Position numbers and translations under genes: made by a program. The notes below the pieces were generated by a model, which ran no database searches, was not told where the DNA came from, and was given only the letters and a program-made list of their open reading frames with translations. A stretch of 64,000 nt of DNA from Zeus faber. Its lineage: Eukaryota > Chordata > Actinopteri > Zeiformes > Zeidae. Below are positions 60,530-64,000 of this stretch, piece after piece; the first letter of the stretch is position 1; every line of letters starts with the position of its first letter. The DNA is taken from contig OY482866.1 in NCBI GenBank assembly GCA_960531495.1, forward strand, positions 2,905,201 through 2,969,200, written 5' to 3'.

Positions 60530-63500
60530 CGCCCTTCGCCCCAAGGGGGAGAAGACGACAGCCTTCACGAGGCCTCTCCTGTGAGTAGTGAGAAATGGTG
60601 CAAGACCAACTCACGAAACTAATGTCGCCAAAGAATCATCGAGCTGGCAGACCAAGGTACAAGCCAATGCCAAAACCAAGGCAGAGAACATCCTCTTTAG
60701 GACGGGCGGACACCCCCACCGTCGAAAACCAAGGTCTGCCGGTGCTCCAACTCAATGTCGAGGGCCTTACCATCGCAAAACTCGAAGTCATCAGGCATCT
60801 CGCCGATTCCAACAAAGTGGCAGCGGTCCTCCTGCAAGAGACACACTGGGTGTCAGATGAAAACCTCAAGCTTCCTGGGTTCTCCCTCGCTGGATCCATC
60901 CACAGCAAGAAGCATGGAATGGCAACCTTCGTCCGAGATGGTTTGAGCTGGGCAGCCACCAGCCAATCTCCACCTGGCTGCAACATCGAGTGGCTGGCCA
61001 CTAAAATCCAAGAAACATCTGTCGTGAACGTATATAAGCCCCCACCAACAGCGCTGACTGCATCATCACTTCCATCCGTGACTGCTCCTGCCATCTATGC
61101 AGGTGACTTCAACTGCCAACATACGGATTGGGGTTACCAACACACATCACAGGATGGAGAAGCACTGAGTGAGTGGGCCTCTAACATTGAGGCACTACTG
61201 CTGTACGACCCAAAGGAGCCCCCAAGCTTCTGCTCTGCACGTTGGAACTCTTATACCAACCCAGATCTGGCCTTCGTCATATGCCGCAGTAACGACCTGA
61301 AACCGGAGAGACGTGTCTTGGACAGGTTCCCTCGCTCACACCACCGGCCATCCATCATCAAAGTACCATCCCTAGTACAGCCGGTAGCTGGCAAACCGGT
61401 CAGGAGATGGAACTTCAGGAAGGCGAACTGGCAGTCGTTTACGGTGGAAACAGAAAGAAGAACTGCTGGTCTCATGGACCCAGAAGCAGAAGACGTGGAT
61501 GCTGCATACATTGCCTACTGTGAAGTCCTCCTAAGGGCAGCAAAGCACAACATCCCACGTGGCTACAATAAAAACTATATCCCGGGCTGGGATGAGGAGT
61601 GCAGCTGCCTGTTGCGCCAACACCAGCAGGCGATCACCAGGGAAGAAATGGACGCAACAGCAACAACCCTACTGCAGAAGCTGGATGACACCCGAAGGGC
61701 TAGGTGGACGGAAGTAGCGGAATCCATCGACTTCACCCACTCCAGCCGGAAGGCGTGGCAGACCATCAACTTGCTCTCAGGGAGAAAAACAACACCTCGT
61801 AGGTGTCCAGTGACTGCAGATGCTATTGCTTCCCAGCTCCTGAAAAATGGTCGCTTCCCTGATGCGGACAAAAACTTCGCACGACTGACATCGTGTGAGG
61901 TATCATCCCTCTCCAGAGCAGCCAGCGCTGATGCTAATCTCTCAGGAGACTTCACAGCAGCCGAGCTAAAGGCAGCAATTAAAAAACTGAAGCTGGGCAA
62001 ATCACCAGGTCGAGACAATATCCACCCAGAGTTTGTTATGCACCAAAGTGAAAGAACATCTCAATGGCTACGCACATTCTTCTCATCATGCTTCCGGAGG
62101 TCCAAGCTCCCGAAGACCTGGCGCCGTGCTTCCATCATAGCCTTGCCAAAGCCGAACAAACCCGCCGAAGACCCGAAGTCCTACAGGCCCATATCCCTGC
62201 TCTGTGTCCCGTACAAGATTCTGGAGAGGCTGATCCACAGCCGCATTGAGCCAGTGGTGGACCCTCAACTCCCACCGGAACAAGCCGGCTTCCGCAGAGG
62301 CAGGTCAACGGTGGACCAGGTAACGCTACTCACCCAGGACATCGAGGACAGCTTCCAAGATAATGAGAAAGCTGGAGTAGTATTCCTGGACCTGACAGCC
62401 GCTTATGACACCGTGTGGCACCGTGGACTACACCTGAAACTGTTGAGAACAATCCCGGACCGGCACATGGTGAGATTTATTATGGAGATGCTATCTAACC
62501 ATAGCTTCATCCTACAAACCAGCGATGGCCAGACCAGCAGGCTCAGAAGGCTGAAGAACGGTGTCCCGCAAGGCTCTGTCCTCTCACCAATGTTATTTAA
62601 CATCTATATTCACGACCTGCCAGACACAACATCCAAGAAGTACGGCTATGCGGACGACCTGGCCATCATGCTTCGATGCCCAACATGGAACACTATGGAA
62701 GAAGGCCTCAACCGAGACATGGGCATCCTGGCAGACTACCTCCAGAAGTGGCACCTTCAGCTCAGCATGGGCAAAACAGTGTCTGCAGCTTACCACCTCT
62801 ACAACCGGGAGGCAAGAAGGGAACTGGACGTGCATGTTGGCAACATCCGCCTGGAGTTCCAGCAAGCCCCCAAGTACCTCGGCGTATGCTTGGACCGGAC
62901 GCTGTCCTACAAGCAGCACCTGGATGAAGTGAAGGCCAAGACAACCGCAAGGGTCTCGCTCATCCGCCGCCTTGCAGGCTCGACTTGGGGAGCTTCCCCC
63001 CAGACCCTACGCATATCCACGCAAGCCCTGGTCCTACCCGTAGCGGAATACTGTGCCCCTGCCTGGAGCAGAAGTCCACATGCGAACAAGGTGGATACTG
63101 TCATCAACAGCGCCCTCCGGATAGTAACTGGTTGTCTGAAACCCACCCCTGTGTCCTACCTGCCAGTCCTAGCTGGTATCGCCCCACCCAGTCTCCGACG
63201 GGAAGCAGCTACCCTCGCCCTGGCAAGGAAAGCCCAGAAGAACGACTGGCACATCCTACACAAAGCCACAACAACACCGGCACCACCATGCAGGCTCAAG
63301 TCTCGCCATCCCTACAACAAGGCAGCACAAGAGATGCTACAGTCGATCCCTGACGACTTGTCCAAGGACGCCTGGCTGGCAGCATCCTGGAGACAATCGT
63401 GGGAGTCAGCTGCGCCCTCCCGCATCCAACGATACATCCGGGACCCAGGAGGAGGTGTAAAAGGAGAAGACATGCCACGCCACCTATGGACCTCGCTGAA

Positions 63501-63728
63501 CCGCCTGCGTACTGGCGTCGGGCGCTTCAAGTCCTCTCTAAAGAAGTGGGGCCTATCCGACAGTGCGTCATGCGAGTGTGGCGAACCTGAACAGACTGCC
63601 GAGCACATAATCACCAGCTGCCCCCTATACAGCCCACCCTCAGAAGCTGGCCTTTTTCACCTAGGACTGGAGACGAGGGCGTGGCTATATGACACTGAGT
63701 TGGCCATCTGATGATATACGAAAGAAGA
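60530..63728 (+). mobile_element. Young non-LTR retrotransposon inserted in the CR1/L2-like LINE
   Basis: 3199 bp between 12-bp target duplications, with a full open ORF2, a 17-base 3' UTR and an AAGAAGAAG-type tail. The first 65 bases are open in another frame that ends at 60622, inside the start of ORF2. This looks like the end of an ORF1, so the copy is probably 5'-truncated. It is more GC-rich than its surroundings. Confidence 0.93.
60595..63711 (+). CDS. LINE ORF2: endonuclease-reverse transcriptase, 1038 residues, intact frame
   Basis: Non-LTR retrotransposon polyprotein that nicks target DNA and copies its own RNA there. The apurinic-type endonuclease has LQLNVEG (Asn54), QETHW (Glu82), AGDFNCQHTDW (Asp171, Asn173), NPDLAFV (Asp224) and RSHHRPS (His250). 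At residues 248-250 the usual SDH motif reads SHH. RT: LGKSPGRDNIHPEF, PKSYRPISLL, EQAGFRRGRSTVDQ, VVFLDLTAAYDTVWH (Asp599), NGVPQGSVLSPMLFNIYIHD, YGYADDLAIM (Asp687, Asp688), KYLGVCLDRTL. The C-terminus carries CECGEPEQTAEHIITSCPL, a Cys/His motif seen in several Jockey/CR1-group LINEs. No RNase H domain is seen. The start is the first ATG after in-frame TAG and TGA at 60586-60591. Clade not fixed: Jockey/CR1 side is favoured, RTE possible given the short 3' UTR. Confidence 0.93.
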   Translation: MVQDQLTKLMSPKNHRAGRPRYKPMPKPRQRTSSLGRADTPTVENQGLPVLQLNVEGLTIAKLEVIRHLADSNKVAAVLLQETHWVSDENLKLPGFSLAGSIHSKKHGMATFVRDGLSWAATSQSPPGCNIEWLATKIQETSVVNVYKPPPTALTASSLPSVTAPAIYAGDFNCQHTDWGYQHTSQDGEALSEWASNIEALLLYDPKEPPSFCSARWNSYTNPDLAFVICRSNDLKPERRVLDRFPRSHHRPSIIKVPSLVQPVAGKPVRRWNFRKANWQSFTVETERRTAGLMDPEAEDVDAAYIAYCEVLLRAAKHNIPRGYNKNYIPGWDEECSCLLRQHQQAITREEMDATATTLLQKLDDTRRARWTEVAESIDFTHSSRKAWQTINLLSGRKTTPRRCPVTADAIASQLLKNGRFPDADKNFARLTSCEVSSLSRAASADANLSGDFTAAELKAAIKKLKLGKSPGRDNIHPEFVMHQSERTSQWLRTFFSSCFRRSKLPKTWRRASIIALPKPNKPAEDPKSYRPISLLCVPYKILERLIHSRIEPVVDPQLPPEQAGFRRGRSTVDQVTLLTQDIEDSFQDNEKAGVVFLDLTAAYDTVWHRGLHLKLLRTIPDRHMVRFIMEMLSNHSFILQTSDGQTSRLRRLKNGVPQGSVLSPMLFNIYIHDLPDTTSKKYGYADDLAIMLRCPTWNTMEEGLNRDMGILADYLQKWHLQLSMGKTVSAAYHLYNREARRELDVHVGNIRLEFQQAPKYLGVCLDRTLSYKQHLDEVKAKTTARVSLIRRLAGSTWGASPQTLRISTQALVLPVAEYCAPAWSRSPHANKVDTVINSALRIVTGCLKPTPVSYLPVLAGIAPPSLRREAATLALARKAQKNDWHILHKATTTPAPPCRLKSRHPYNKAAQEMLQSIPDDLSKDAWLAASWRQSWESAAPSRIQRYIRDPGGGVKGEDMPRHLWTSLNRLRTGVGRFKSSLKKWGLSDSASCECGEPEQTAEHIITSCPLYSPPSEAGLFHLGLETRAWLYDTELAI

Positions 63729-64000
63729 AGAAGTCCCATTAATCACCAACGGCGCGTGAGTCCTCGATTGTAATCCTCGCCTAAAGTCCACAATCAGCTC
63801 CTTACTTTTGCTGACGTTCAGGTGTAGGCTGTTGTCCTGGCGCCAGAGTGACAGGTCAGCCACCTGGTAGGCCTTCTCGTCGCAGTCGGTGATCAGGCCC
63901 ACGACAACGGTATCGTCAGCAAACTTGATGATGGTGTTGGAGCTGGACCTGGCCACACAGTCATGTGTGTACAGGGAGTACAGTAGGGGGCTGAGGACGC
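63729..64000 (-). pseudogene. CR1/L2-like LINE, upstream half of the interrupted RT (runs off the window)
   Basis: Minus strand from the window end: VLSPLLYSLYTHDCVARSSS, NTIIKFADDTVVVGLITDCD, then KSKELIVDFRR and THAPLVINGT. The RT box is FADD. The frame continues exactly into SVDKVSSFKYLG at 60520 when the inserted LINE and one 12-bp duplication are removed. The 5' end of the element lies outside the window. Confidence 0.9.

Overview
The window looks like teleost fish nuclear DNA. It is AT-rich and full of very long (CA)n tracts. It carries Tc1, hAT, BEL/Pao, Ty3/Gypsy, Rex3/RTE-like and L2/CR1-like transposons and a typical fish tRNA-derived SINE. It holds two recognisable host genes with canonical GT-AG introns, both on the minus strand.

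Host genes: serpine1 (plasminogen activator inhibitor-1, 34347 down to 31227, 9 coding exons, 396 residues) is followed by ap1s1 (AP-1 clathrin adaptor sigma-1A subunit, 29491 down to 2956, 5 coding exons, 158 residues). The same order and relative orientation is known from human 7q22, so this is a conserved block. Every splice junction was followed base by base and both reading frames stay open to a stop. The first ap1s1 exon contributes only the start ATG. An 18.9-kb intron 1 then follows, holding most of the transposons of the left half.

Layout: 1-2955 ap1s1 3' flank. 2956-10633 ap1s1 exons 5 to 2, with a (CA)64 tract filling most of intron 4 and a 284-bp MITE in intron 2. 10634-29488 ap1s1 intron 1, with a Tc1 element inside an older repeat (13.5-15.4 kb), a decayed hAT (17.6-19.3 kb), a SINE (20.7 kb), a ZMYM1-like hAT pseudogene (21.4-23.2 kb) and a nearly intact hAT with terminal repeats and an 8-bp target duplication (23820-27095). 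29489-29760 ap1s1 first exon and GC-rich promoter. 31227-34347 serpine1, with a TATA box near 34500. 34.5-39.2 kb intergenic. 39.2-44.0 kb a BEL/Pao remnant split by a 570-bp solo LTR with a 5-bp target duplication. 45-54 kb a patchwork of Gypsy, CR1/L2-like and Rex3-like fragments. 54.8-59.5 kb mostly featureless. 59.5-64 kb an L2/CR1-type LINE on the minus strand, interrupted by a young plus-strand LINE whose 1038-residue ORF is open and which is flanked by a 12-bp target duplication.

No new multi-gene system was found. The most informative signals are the nested insertions with exact target duplications, an unnamed three-copy repeat with internal 12-bp inverted repeats, several perfect hairpins, and the UG-tract intron of ap1s1.
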